Under the pieces are notes generated by a model. That model was not told the origin of the DNA, did no database searches, and saw nothing but the letters and a program-made list of their open reading frames with translations. The translations under genes were made by a program, and so were the position numbers. This document shows positions 45,104-56,939 of a DNA stretch of 64,000 nt, one piece after another. The DNA is from Notospermus geniculatus (lineage: Eukaryota; Nemertea; Pilidiophora; Heteronemertea; Lineidae). Where the stretch lies: assembly GCA_002633025.1 (NCBI GenBank), contig NMRB01000045.1, positions 243,921 to 307,920 on the forward strand. The letters run 5' to 3'. Every line of letters begins with the position of its first letter. The stretch's first letter is position 1.

Positions 45104-45687
45104 ATATCCAGAAATCCTCCGACTTCTTTCTTACCACCCTTCCTGGCCTTAAATTTAGACTAGCCTTAGCTCTGGCAGTTTTGGGAAAACTGGTAGAGGT
45201 TTCCTCGATATCATTACTGTCTTCACTTGCTGAAAGAAAACAATTCCAATAGCTCAGTTTGTATATTGGACTTACATGTATAATTGCAACGTCAAGCGTA
45301 AGGCCAATGCTTTATTCCCAATGAGTCACGCTGACTTTACGGCATCACTGCATGATGACACTATAAGTCGGAATTCTTGGACCTCCACAACAGAGGGGAA
45401 ACACAAGATGGCGCGCAACAGGAAGTGGTAAACCTTATACTGCAACGACACTGCAATTTAAACTTAATATCTAAATCTTAAAACCTGCCAATGATGGACA
45501 GGAAATCCACATGAAATTACAATCACCAAACTGAATCTTACCACCAGCTGCTAAAATCTCCGCTAGGAGCTTCCTCCCCCCAATCTTCACCGTGCCGCGA
45601 CTTTTTTCTCTTCAAAACCAGTAAGGTACTTCCCCCTGACAGTAGCAGTAAAGCCATCCTTGTCAAACAGGAGAAGGTACCACAGAC
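45104..45687 (-). CDS. Two linked exons of an unrecognised gene
   Basis: Exon 45542-45687 follows a TTTCAG acceptor and ends at GTAAGA. Exon 45104-45229 follows CTTTCAG and ends at a consensus GTGAGT. In the frame that joins them the product reads TVKIGGRKLLAEILAAG then ASEDSNDIEETSTSFPKTAR and RPGRVVRKKSEDFWIYFQ. The first half of exon one is best in a different frame (LLLFDKDGFTATVRGKYLTG), hinting at a one-base break near 45600. No family recognised. Confidence 0.35.
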
Positions 45688-46527
45688 CTGAAACAGACGA
45701 GGAAATATTACGTTAGAAGATCGAATTAATTCACCCCAGCACACTGTAACCATGCACACATACATTCGATCTACTTCCACCTGCATGTACTCTAATGCCA
45801 AACGAAATTTAACAAAATTTTGAAAAAAATGTATTTTTTTTGATACATAAACTTTACATACCGGTATATGTACAACGTGTCACACATTTTTTACGATGGA
45901 AATAATACTTATGTCTTTTTTAGATTCTCTTGAAATATGGCTGACATTTTACTACATGTACCATATAAAAATAGATGTTCTTTCTAGTCCTTGGCCTAGT
46001 CATCCTACATGTAATAGTAGGCCGATCATCATAAGCATCACCGAGACCAGCATTCACAGCGCCAGTGGCGCCGAATGGGCGATTGTCGTCTTGGGTGACC
46101 CTAAATGACACCCACTACAAAACTGGAGCGCGAGGGTGGTGTCCCCCCTCGCCCAGAATTTTTTAAAAAATATCAGCTCCAATTGGTGTGATTTGAAGTA
46201 TACTTCAGTGACCATTTTGTACCTTTTGTGAAACATAATCACAGACAGAGTAAAATCACATATTCCAAGTATTTTTAACTTTATTTCACTCATTCCATTA
46301 CAGATACCATCATCAATATTCATGGAGCAAAGAGGTCCTTGAGCATCATTCCTGAAAAGTCCTTTCATCTAACACATTGGATGAGCCAGATCAGGAGACT
46401 GTGCTCATCCAATCAAATTTCGTTTTTGGTGGGACTAAAAAAAGTTAGAACACTGTTTTCAACTGCAAACAAACAGGCAAAATTCACAGTAAAACACGCT
46501 GAACTGTTCCAGTCAATGTCCTAAATG

Positions 46528-46819
46528 TTACTTTCTTTTGGCTATCATGGCTTTGGCTCTCTTTTCTGCCAATAATTGTAACTTCCTGACTCTCTCCTGC
46601 TTTTCCATGTGTGCATTAAATGACTGTTTCTCTGCATTTTTGACAAGTTCTTTGGCCTTGGGTACTCAGCTTCAGTTTTAGCTTTTCTTTCAGTTCAGTT
46701 TGTACTTGACGTTTCTCCTGCAAATCATTCCTGTAGTCTACATAGGCGCACCTGAGTTTTCGCAAAGCCCCCGAAACGCCAACACGAACGTTTATCCTTT
46801 TTTTTTCGGTTCGTGGCAT
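46528..46819 (-). pseudogene. Lys-rich coiled-coil C-terminus with poly(A) signal
   Basis: One frame reads YRNDLQEKRQVQTELKEKLK; a shifted frame continues NAEKQSFNAHMEKQERVRKL and LAEKRAKAMIAKRK to a stop at 46528. An AATAAA on the minus strand lies at 46280-46285, about 250 bases downstream. The frame change near 46660 and an inverted repeat at 46756-46866 (GCAAAGCCCCCGAAACGCCA) suggest decay or insertion. Function unknown. Confidence 0.35.
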
Positions 46820-46899
46820 GTTACAATGGGTTTAGTGTTTGCGTTGGCGTTTTGGGGGCTTTTCGAAATCTCCCTATTGGCCTTGCTGAACCCGCTCAT

Positions 46900-47799
46900 T
46901 TCAATAGGTGAAAGCGCTACGTAACAGGTAAACAGAAGCAGATCAATGTACGGGCAATCTGACAGCCCTTGTTGACCATTCAGTGACTTCCGACAGGTTT
47001 TCATAGACCGCCACACATATTGTCAGTTCCGGGTCCTACAGTAATACTTCTATTATGTCTACTGTTTTTCACAGAGATACATTGTACTTAGTCCAAACAG
47101 CAAATGTACATAGATTTTGCAGTCTGCATAAGGGCATTTGCTTGGTCCATACCGTGATTGTTTTCCGCTGAAAAACTACATGTACTAAAAGCCATAATAT
47201 TCATAAAATTTCTACAGTATGTCTTTAGCATCTACTTCATGGCCATCCTTTCTCCCTAGGGTGACACCTCTATCCGTCCTTGCTAGTACCAAATAAGGCA
47301 CACATACATGATCATTCATTATGGCAGTGTTGTAACGGGACGGGCAACACGATGTCCGTATCTAGCCTAGAGAGTGACGAATGGCACAGTTAGCAGTGGA
47401 ATTTATCGGAAACAGACTGTAATACTTAAATAAGCAGCAAATACCATGCTTACTTGTTATCTTTGATGGCCTCATGCTTTGTTATGTCATCCTTTTTGGG
47501 CCCCTCGCCGTCGTGTTTGCCAAAGAGTTGTTTTTACCAGCATCTTTTCACCAAGTACAGTACAGCTTTCGCTCATCCCTGGCGATAGTTTAGTCACTTG
47601 AACTCCGCAAACCATGAATCTTTTACCATTCTTGTGTCATTTCTATCATATGGTTTATCTTCTTTGGCCCTTTTGGCCGGCGGGGGACCTCCCCCACCAA
47701 AAATGCGTGTATCGTCTGCTCCGCAATTTCAAGGTCAGGTCTCGCAATGCATGCTGGACTACTACGAAATTATGTTGATCAGTAACACCACAATTCATC
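46900..47799. other. No gene recognised
   Basis: Short frames only. The Helitron remnant begins, in its truncated form, at about 47.8 kb. Confidence 0.4.
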
Positions 47800-47917
47800 T
47801 TCACTTGCATTGACAATATCATTAAACAGAGGAGCTGTTGGTCCTGATGGTTCATTGCCTTTACAGGCATAACCAGTAACATACTTTTCTGTTGCAATTA
47901 TCTCATCCACAGATGAG

Positions 47918-48642
47918 TAGACTAGTTCCTTGTCGTTCCGCTACGTGGCGCTACGCTACTACACTATAACGACAAGCACGGACCACCATCTTTTGTTCAA
48001 TTAGTCGGAATTCCGCCTAATTCGTTTTTCCACATCTGCGCAGGTTTCTGCGCAGGTTCTTATAGGTGGAGACGATTTTTATGCGTGGAGAGTGGAAATG
48101 TTCTAAATATAGCCTGGAACACGTGCATTTTGACGGTTGATGAACTACATGAACTGACCACTGACGTGACAGCAGCTTAGCTGGATTACCGGTTGGAAAC
48201 TGGTGAGTTTACGAGGGAGGAGGCGTGAGTTTTTTCACGGTATGTTGTATGTAGGCATACTGGGAGGGGAGTCCTTAGTTTTTTCGTCTCGTTTTTGTGA
48301 GGGCAGATACCGTAGGCCTAAACTCTGCATGCAGTGCACACAGCAGCATCAGTGCACACGTGTGCCGTTGGTAGGCCTTGCTTGCATCCATCACATACCT
48401 CCCGCACTCTGGCGGGTAGTCCTCCTGCTGGAGTGCGATTAGGCCTACCTAGATCATGAGATAAACTCCAAGAAAATCTGCGGAACAAAGCAGGGTTTAT
48501 TGAAACCGAGACACAGTGCTGGGAAATACCCCGAAGAGTGCTAAAAATAGAATGTACTACGTCATCAATATGGTTCAAAATGGCGCCCCGTTCCTAGTGT
48601 CTTTATATTTTCAGCCATCTATAAAGACAGGGTACCAGTCTA
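47918..48642. mobile_element. 725-bp inverted-repeat element with 9-bp target duplication
   Basis: The ends are TAGACTAGTTCC and GGTACCAGTCTA, matching at 10 of 12 positions. The perfect direct repeat ACAGATGAG flanks it (47909-47917 and 48643-48651). Removing it restores the Helitron frame NSSV|DEII, so the insertion boundary is supported by coding logic. The interior has no recognised gene. A 9-bp duplication points to a Mutator-like source. Confidence 0.85.
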
Positions 48643-50144
48643 ACAGATGAGTTGTCAGGACCACTTGTTGATAGAATGAGAGAAATATCCCCATTGGCTC
48701 GCCTGCCTTGTGTGTGGTACTGGGAATGTTGAACCATGACAGGGTGATCCCTTTCCATCTGAAGACGCAAGGAATGGTCTCGGTCTCTGATAATCTCTGG
48801 AGCAGATCTTGGAGGCTTACCAGGCTCATCTGTTCCAAGACCCATTCTACATTCTCGACATGTTGAGTGTTTTCTTTTGGGAGGCATGAGACAGTAATCT
48901 GAACATCTGTGGAGGTTGATATGGTTGGTTAACAAAATGTGGTCCTGAAGTATGGTCTCTTGATCCTTGGCCATCGTACGTTTAAGAAGATGATTCATCT
49001 CTTCAGGTGGGGCTGGCGTAGACCCTTCTGGTGGAGGCCAAAGATCATTTCATGGATTCCAGTGTATGAGACTTTGCCAGCAGGGTGGAGAGCTGTCATT
49101 CGAAAGATCTGCCTTGCCCAATCAGATAGGTTTTTGGCATTGGCTTCATCGGACAACCCTGCTTGAACAGTATCACGCAATAGGTGGTGAGGTTGTCTGT
49201 CGTGACACCAGCAGAGTCCATGCCAGTGGATCATTCCTCTATATTTTGCAAATTCTTCTCTGTACCAGTAGACATTAATGCCAAATTTACTGGTCTCATG
49301 ACCTTCTCGAAGTAAGAGGTTGTCCTCAGATCAAAGTAATGTCCAACAATATGACTATTCGATTGTAACGCAGAGAATACAAGATTCCCTGTTGTTTCAA
49401 ATGTGTATATTTCTTCTTAGAGGTTTGAAATGGCACTCTGCGCAACTACCCGTTCTAAAAAAAGATGGAAATCCATGACCATCATTTATTTGATATTGAA
49501 TCAGGGAACGGAGTTCTTTGGCCTTTTGTTCCCAGTATTGCGATGCACCTCTGAGAGTGGCACCACAACATAAAATACGTTTGCCAATTGAAATATCTCT
49601 ATTCTCTAATTTAGATTTCAGGTCGGCTGCTGTCAGATGTTCATCTGCAAAGTATTGTCTCGTGATGAAACCTGATCATTCAAGGGCATTCTTCCGCACA
49701 ATAATATTGTGGACGATGAATTTGAAGTACGGATGACGTGCAAAACGACCATCCTTGTACCACAAACGATGTTCAGCCGAGTCAGACATCCATGAACAGG
49801 TCCGCTTCCGATTGATGTAGAAGTCACCTAAGCCGTATGGGAAAAGAGTTGGGAAGGCGAATGTGAAAAATATATCTTGTGAACTCAGAAACTGGCTGGT
49901 GGCCTCCTGTTGGCCAAGGAATTGTAATTTTGCCACGTTTTGCAGTCACCACTCCGTGATTGGGTCCGATCACATCTTTTATAGTGTCCTCAACTCTCTT
50001 CATGATGTCAAGAGGTTCGTCCGGTAAGAGGACACCGGAGGTGGGTGTCTTGTCTATATCATCATCACATTCACCTGGATTGACTTGATCTGGAGCTGGG
50101 CCCTTATCAGGTCGAAGAGAGAGCACATCACCCCCCCCCCCCCT

Positions 50145-50640
50145 CCTCCGGGACCTGCACTGGCTTCCTGTTGGGGCGCGTGTGGAGTATAAGATTGCTT
50201 TGATGGTTTTCAAATGTCTCCATCAACTTGCACCGAGTTACCTTGAGAAAGAAGTAATGCCGTATGCTCCATTGCGTGCCCTACGATCAGGGAGCCAGAA
50301 CTTATGTCAGGTGATCGGGACTCGGAGAAGGATTGGGTGCTGTGCCTTCTCTTCGGCTGGCCCCTCAATCTGGAATTCACTACCACAGTACTTACGTGCC
50401 ATCAATGTTTTAGACACTTTTAGGAAGAATCTAAAAACCTATCTTTTTAGGAAATTCTTAAACTGACTTTTTTAACGATGTTTGCACTTTTTTATTGGTT
50501 CATTTTTTTCTCTGCATATTATTTCGTAATGTTTAATGTCTTAACACTTAATGCCTCTTATTGTAAAGCGCCTAGAAATTGTTTAATGTTAGGCGCTATA
50601 AAAATGGTTTTTAATAAGTTTAATAATAATTATCATCTTC
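50145..50640 (+). mobile_element. 5'-truncated L2/CR1-like LINE inside the Helitron
   Basis: It opens in the last part of the reverse transcriptase ORF: RDLHWLPVGARVEYKIALMV, then FSSAGPSIWNSLPQYLRA and LKTYLFRKFLN, stop at 50466. The 3' UTR ends in AAGCGCCTAGAAATTG, AGGCGCTATAAAAATGG and AATAATAATTA, the usual style of L2-type tails. The LINE lies between Helitron coding segments that read NIKYED and DVLSLRPDKG. Confidence 0.8.
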
Positions 50641-51869
50641 ATATTTGATGTTGAATGGGTCGTACTGCATCGTTGGCAAAACTGGCAGTTCACCGTTTAC
50701 AGGCAATTTCAGGAGGCGGTCAGTACTTATTTCAATGTCAAAGAATGCAGGGTTGTGCCATTTTAGTCATCCAAGTGTTTTCTGCACAGATTTTCTTCGA
50801 GCAGCGAATTCCTTACTTGTGTCATTTTCCCCCTCCCTACGGACCTGTAAGATGTTGATTTCTTCAGGAAGGCGTGGCATAATTTTTGTAACTTCATCAA
50901 TGGCTTGAGGAAATGTAACACAGTGGCCGTTTGTCGCTATTCTTCCATGTTTTAGCATGTGTACATTGATGGCTGGAGAAATTAGGGAGATAAGTTGCAT
51001 CTATACTGTAGTGAGGTCTTGGAGTTCTTCTGGGACAAGGCGTGGATCCATATTGTTACCTTCAGAAAACATTTTGACTTTGTCTTTGTCAGAAAAGCAT
51101 CGTCTGTAAACGTTATCTAAAACCATTTTCATTTGAAGACGTCTTTCATGGCAAACTTGACATGAATTGAATTTATATGACATCTGTTCGAATTCAAATG
51201 CACGTATAGAATCCATGGCTATATTAAATTGTTCATCTTCAGATAGTGCAGGTGGAGGAGGTATTTCTCCAATATCTTCTGCCAGCTGTGTGCGTCTTGC
51301 CTTGATTCTGTTGCTGTTTCGAGCCATTCTATTTTTCTTCTCTTTGGCACTTTCATTTTCCGGTGGCATCTCACAAGAAACTCCCCAACTGTCTGCCCTC
51401 ATCAAATTGATTCCCAGTTTTTTTCGGATGGCGTATTGACTATTAGTGTCATGGACACTGCTATTTCTCTTCTTGGTGGCAACTTCAGGTTGGATGTTTG
51501 GAGATTTGCTTCTTCTTTTCATTGGATGGGTTCTTTGATTTCTGATTGGAGCGAATGGCGAGGTTGTTCACATTCGGGAGCACAAATTTCAAGAAGGTGA
51601 AAATGTTGGTTCCTTTACAGCAATGTTATTCTGCTTTGGATGGTGAGTATCAATAATATTCAGATGGTAATTTGTCCTCACATTTGTTGTATCCCTATAG
51701 CCAGATGTGAATGTCACAGTTGTAGATATTTGCAGCTACTTGTACCTCACATGAAGCCGCATACCATGATTTTTCCAGCAGTTCTCTTTAATAACAGTCT
51801 GCACTATGGACAGGCAAATCATGGTAAAGTTGCACACTGCTTTCATACTGTTCCAAATTACTTACGACA

Positions 51870-52500
51870 AAATTACATATGTCTCTTCTGTATTTCCTGG
51901 TGTATTCGTCTGATAGGTGCCCATGCCTTACTAGAGTGAGAAAGTAATTCATAAACACTTTTATTATCACCGCTCTTGTACTTGTTCCAAGCTTCGAATA
52001 TCCTGCCTTGCGTTTTGACGTACACAGTCCGCTGCATCCGTTTTAGTTTTTTTACCACTAATCAGGGGCGTCTGTACGGAAATGAAACTAGCTTCACTCT
52101 CGAGCAACTGGACCAGTGAATAAAAGGGCATATTTGCACGACCTCTCGAACTCAAGCACTGATGCTATCCCTCTACATCATTGTTGGTGCGGATTGGTTC
52201 GTCGAACTCGCTCCAAGATCCTGGGGTGAATATGGCTCCTTCAGTCCACATGGACAGGATATACGTGCAGAGGGAACCAAGCGCGTCTCCACTCATTTCA
52301 CCAATCAGGCAGTTGAAAATTGGTCGAATGTGCGACGCTGGCAGGAACGGTAAGGCCAGTAGTTTTCTGATACATGTATACTTGTGTGTCGCGTCGTCCT
52401 TCATGTACGCCGTCTGCCGCCCGAGTTGCACATTCCGCCATACAGCCTGCGTCCAGTGAAACACGCACCCTTTAGTTTCAACCTCCGGGAAATTTTTGGT
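51870..52500 (-). pseudogene. MULE transposase C-terminal remnant
   Basis: After an acceptor-like AG near 52490 the frame reads VETKGCVFHWTQAVWRNVQL, LALPFLPASHIRPIFNCLIG, FTPGSWSEFDEPIRTNNDVE and G, then TAG at about 52165 where relatives have Trp (EGWH). It continues LLESEASFISVQTPLISGKK, and one base over KLKRMQRTVYVKTQGRIFEA. The FHW..A.WR and RTNNDVEG motifs are characteristic of MULE transposases. The frame change lies in an A-run near 52045. Confidence 0.65.
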
Positions 52501-52559
52501 GTTATATATTTTTGTTACTAGAAATGAACCTTTATAACATATCAGACATGTCAGAAGAT

Positions 52560-53625
52560 CATAACAACATGACACAAATGCTACAAACTTTCTGGTAATC
52601 ACGGGATACAGCTTGAGGGCTTCAAATCCCCTCTTTCCTCCCATTCCCTTGAAGTTACTGCTAGCTCATTGGAAATGGTTGCTACAAGGACGCGCCTTGT
52701 GCAGTCTGCTCCGTGTGATCCTCCAACAACAGAAAGGGTTGCTATCTAAAAAAATAAAATGATCATACAGAAACATGCACGCATCCCTGAAACACAATCA
52801 CTCACAGATGTCGGTCTATTGGTTGTGGCATAATCGCCAAAGGGCTATTAATGCTTGCTTCAGCCCTGGATAACTTTTATCTTATGTTCTCTACATTCAG
52901 TTTGCTTCAAATAAATTCTCAATTAAATATGAAAAACAATATAATCATGGAAGTTATACTGTTGATTACCTTCCACCAAAAAGGATACTACTCTTAGGGC
53001 CGTGTGCAGCAAGCGAATGTTATCTTTAACTTGGCTAGAGCCAAAACTTTTCCATTGTCACATCGTGCCCTTAATACTTACGGCGCTCGCTTTCCTCAGA
53101 CATATCAGAGCACATAATGACCAGCCATTACCGTAAGTGGAAAGGTAACCAGTTCAACTGACAAACACCTACCAAATCGTTCCTGAATGATGCATCTCCA
53201 AGCCGTTCTTCAAGATATTGTAGCTCATCAATGGTTGAGAGTGGGAGATGGACGTCGTCTGGCAGTGGTGGTGGGGCAATAGCTTGGGTGTTACCATTTT
53301 TTAGCAAGGCCAAAAGTATTCTCATGAAAGTATACATATACTTCTGATAAGCTGTCAACAGTGCCACAGCTGTGGTCCGAATAATCCTCGGCTGTCCAAC
53401 CTGGTAACACATCAATTGCAGCTGCATAACATTTGGTTTCAGTTGTGAAATGGACATTGTTTATATGAATTTCTTCCTGAGTAGTGGCATCAAATCAGAC
53501 AGCAGTTCCTATAACAACCTCAGCAGTCTGTAATTCCGCGATAGCACCAAGTTCTCTTGCTATCATTTCAATAGCACTACGCTGAGGGATATCAAATCGT
53601 ACCGAGCATGATTTCGCCGTGCGAT
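52560..53625 (-). pseudogene. DUF4806-domain gene, three exons, frameshifted
   Basis: Exon 53497-53625 reads RTAKSCSVRFDIPQRSAIEM and IARELGAIAELQTAEVV. An exon ending at 53155 (GTAGGT donor) reads PDDVHLPLSTIDELQYLEER LGDASFRNDL-type sequence. An exon from about 52745 reads LSVVGGSHGADCTRRVLVAT and, after a one-base shift, NFKGMGGKRGFEALKLYPVI. The LP..T..EL..LE..L…GG……R..L…G.KGK..F..L pattern is that of DUF4806, a domain of unknown role in many cnidarian, arthropod and echinoderm proteins. The first exon ends in a stop in this reading, so the model may need another join. Confidence 0.5.
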
Positions 53626-54078
53626 CTGCAAGAGTAAGGAAGGTATTTGAAAATAAAACTTCTTTTGTTAACAGGAACAGGTTCTTTCGAGGAATCTTAG
53701 TTTATTTGAAAAAGAAAACTGGTTGATTCCCTGTAAATCTAGCCAAAAAACTTGGTTTATTTGAAAAAATCATCCGTTTTTCAATTAATAACTAATGAAC
53801 AAATGGTCTGCAATAAGTGCTGGTATTTTGGTTTGCCCCCCTGATCTTGCTGCTCCCGCCCGGTCCTACACAGTCTGTTGACATTGAAAATGTGCCTAGG
53901 CAATATCGAGGCGGAAGGATGGACCCGATCACAGAATTGAAATTATTTCGCTTCGAATTTGGCATACCCCTGTCCACACATGTGGGCCTGTCCTTGAACT
54001 AACATCGACGTATCAGTCGTATGCCGACTTTCGCAGCGAAATGATTTCAACTGCGTCGCCTTGCCAAGCCATCCAGGG

Positions 54079-54181
54079 CCCATGTTCCCGAAGCCGTCGT
54101 TAGGTTAACCATGTCGTTAAAACTGAAAAAATACATAGCGTAACGACATCGTTAACCTTACGACGGCTTCGGGAATATGGG
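54079..54181. repeat. 103-bp hairpin
   Basis: The arms CCCATGTTCCCGAAGCCGTC and GACGGCTTCGGGAATATGGG pair over about 45 bases, including TTAACGA(C/T)/CGTTAA motifs, around a short AT-rich loop. It may be a very small MITE or a transcribed hairpin. Confidence 0.8.
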
Positions 54182-55618
54182 TCTAGCTTTGAGAAAGTGA
54201 CTGCATTCTGACGCACACATGAGAAGAAGCGAAGGAATCTTCACAAGGATCTTTTGTCTTGCTCCCCAAAAAACTGTTGGAGATATTTAAAGCCGCACAG
54301 TATAGACAGATGGGTCATAATCGGCGACCCTCTAGAGCATAGTCTCGGTCACCCAGCCGCTGTTTCGAATCTGGGGATCCCTGTGGCAGTACTGCTGAAC
54401 GAAACGGCTGGTTGCGCGGGACTACACGCAGCATTGGGGATTCCACCAACCTCGATGCAGGATAATGCTATAATATGTGGTTCTATGGTAATTATACATT
54501 ACGCACGCCTGTAAATGAGGTTGCACTATGATTTCGGCCGAACTGGGAGTGAGTAGCGGTGCATACTGTCCGGGTTTAAAGCATTGGTCTTCAGCAGCCG
54601 TTGCTGGCATGGCATTAACAGGTTAGAGACGGACGCTAGAATTAGCGACGTCGTTAGAATTAGCGACGCGTCGCTAAAACCAACGACGATGACGCGGACC
54701 GTTGTGGTCGTCGCCACACCTCCGCTGCTGCCGTGGTACACGAAATTGATCACTTCACTGCGTCGTTGAATTTGACGACGCTGTTGTGGTTGTCGCGGCA
54801 GATATTACAGCGGCAGTGAGAAATGTTTTTGACGGGCTTTGGTGTAGATACACGTGCTGGGACACGTGCATTCCTTCTGTCTCACAATGATCTTTGATCA
54901 ATAAACAGATCACGTTCCAAGATGCAGGGGGTAGGCCTATTTATGAAACTTGACAAAAAACTAACAATTCAGTACATGATTTCACTAAATTTTATTTACA
55001 AAATTATTTGGGCTACAGGATATATGTCTCATATCATAATCCTATCATATCATTTCAGCCATTTCAGTCATTTGGTCATCCCACATCACGTAGAGATCCT
55101 GAAAGAAAGAAGAGGGCCAAACATTAGGATGAGATGCATTTGTAGGCTATGATATGCATGATATGCGCACTGCAGTCTACTGTGCTCATGATGTGATCAG
55201 GAAAAAACAGCATAGATCTAGGCCCAAACATGCTTTTGAAAGAAAAAAAACAGCGGGTCAAGCACTTATTAAATTACAGATAATGGAAGACGCCTGACTT
55301 AAAAAGAGCAGTAATAAATGTCATGCAACTAAACTGTTGTTCATTTTTTCACACTTGTTACCGGTAACAAATTGTTAACTGAAAACCATAGGCATAACGG
55401 GGAGGAGGACTATTTTGCTTTGTGTAGACAACTTAAAAACTTAAGGCCTACCTGCCTTTATTGGGTGCGGATATTCCTGTCCGAGATGAGGGCATGAATC
55501 TCCCCAGAATGCATGGTCTGGGTTGATGTGGTCATTTCATTGCTGCCACGCCTCCACCAGCTTTCGGTTGTATCACAGACGTCCGCCCATCCATACCAAT
55601 CTTCATGAACGTCATGTT
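54182..55618. other. No gene recognised
   Basis: Contains short CpG-rich GACGACG repeats near 54630-54780 and AT-rich DNA after that. Open frames are short and unlike known proteins. Confidence 0.4.
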
Positions 55619-56351
55619 TCACAAGTATTGTGAAATTTTATCTAGTCCTTGTAGGACTGTTTGTGTCCCCACAGAAGTTTTCTCGGGCTGACTGTTGACT
55701 TCCGGCTTGGGATCGACTAGCACTGTAACGAAAACTGCCATTTTTCAATTGGCTGATTGGGCGTGACCAGATTGGGCTCGAACTGTCAAAGAGCGTGCCG
55801 CATAAATTTTCATGAATTCCACTATGAGGCCTTCATCAAATGACCAGATGACGGGACGAACTGTGTTCAAGAAAATTAATCTACGAATCAAAGAGATAAC
55901 CCCGGTTCACCAAACGCATGCAATAGGGAACCCCGATCACGCAGACCACGCGAGAATATACACGTGGGTTTGAACTGATAGTACATCGACGCCACCTATT
56001 ATTCATGACGATTCAAGGTGTGATTGGCCGTGCTTGGTGAACCGCATCTCTCGAACAATGAGCCTCTATAGGTGTCGCGTCTGCTCTATCAGTCTCACGT
56101 GACCAATTGGCGCTCCCCATTCGACAGTTCAGCAAATGTTTCTGGTCGCTTGATCTGAAGAAATCAGGTCCTGATATTTGTTTGTTTTGATTTGCCCAGT
56201 CAAAGCAAGCTGATTTCAAACATGTTAGAGTCAACGCAACTGACTGTTACTGTTTAGGCCTACCTTGTTTCTTGAGATCACCATCACTGATGCCAAAGCA
56301 AAAAATCCTGCAGAAGGGACTGCTAACACTGCATTCATGTTGGCTCTCCAT
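55619..56351 (-). CDS. Small two-exon gene model, ~65 residues
   Basis: Exon 1 (56264-56351) starts MESQHECSVSSPFCRIFCFG and ends at AAG|GTAGGC. Exon 2 (55619-55722) follows TTCGTTACAG and reads VLVDPKPEVNSQPEKTSVGT, then QTVLQGLDKISQYL and a stop. The join is phase-compatible. The first exon is Cys-rich and hydrophobic, the second acidic and polar. No family recognised; other exons may exist. It ends only 50 bases from the Gypsy LTR region. Confidence 0.35.
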
Positions 56352-56399
56352 GATCAAATGACCTACATCACATAATACACACATTCAAAGAAAAGATGA

Positions 56400-56561
56400 A
56401 GCCAAGAAATAAAAGAAAAGATAAGAAGTAGACTCTATAATCTGATTACGTAACCTGAGGTTATGTAAGAAGACAGCTGTCCCGCCGCCAGGCTAATTGC
56501 GGATAGGTTACTCACCATTAACAATTAGTGTAAGCTTGATTAGACCTGCATCCAACGTGGN
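56400..56561 (-). repeat. Gypsy-associated LTR fragment (3' side)
   Basis: This ~160-bp stretch is repeated almost exactly at 61453-61614. It ends at an N directly beside the polypurine tract, the position where a 3' LTR should begin. It is shorter than a full LTR and does not start like the 5' LTR at 61181, so its left part is missing or rearranged. Confidence 0.6.
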
Positions 56562-56570
56562 TCCCCCTTA
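56562..56570 (-). other. Polypurine tract of the Gypsy element
   Basis: TAAGGGGGA on the coding strand, immediately before the 3' LTR remnant. This is the expected site for plus-strand priming. Confidence 0.6.
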
Positions 56571-56939
56571 CCAGATGTATCTGTTACACACACACAATTC
56601 TCTTGCCTGAAACTTCCTTTCTATGTTAAAGACAATATCCAAGTAATTTCTCGGAAAGGAAATATTAAAGCGGTGCTAAAGTCACCAACAGAAACACTAC
56701 AATACGAAATCAATAATATGGAACTCTTCCACTTATGAAACTGAACACAATGTGAGTTATCACTGAACTCGTTGATTTGCTAGTTAACACCTCTCAATTA
56801 GAACAGGAGTCCTTCCAAGCATAATACAGAAACTAAACACACATGAACAAGTCATGAAACGCACAGATATGCAAAATTGACAAATGACATTCACTCCACT
56901 CACAAAGACTTTAAGTCCACTCTAAACTGACATCTGACT

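Larger units (their letters stand above)
47800..51522 (-). pseudogene. Helitron Rep protein, interrupted and broken
   Basis: From ATG 51522 the frame runs as a Helitron-encoded protein: SCQVCHERRLQMKMVLDN, VPEELQDLTTV, an in-frame TAG at 51001-51003, then INVHMLKHGRIATNGHCVTF. It resumes beyond a LINE insertion with VKDVIGPNHGVVTAKRGKIT and, one frame over, TFAFPTLFPYGLGDF. The Rep endonuclease region shows KYRGMIHWHGLCW, with the HxH (HUH) metal motif intact as HWH. RANGDISLILSTSGPDNSSV follows, then a 725-bp element, and DEIIATEKYVTGYACKGNEP to about 47800. Further breaks include TGA near 49676 and a frame change near 49850. The Pif1-type helicase half is absent. HUH Rep proteins start rolling-circle transposition; this copy cannot make a full protein. 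Confidence 0.75.
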
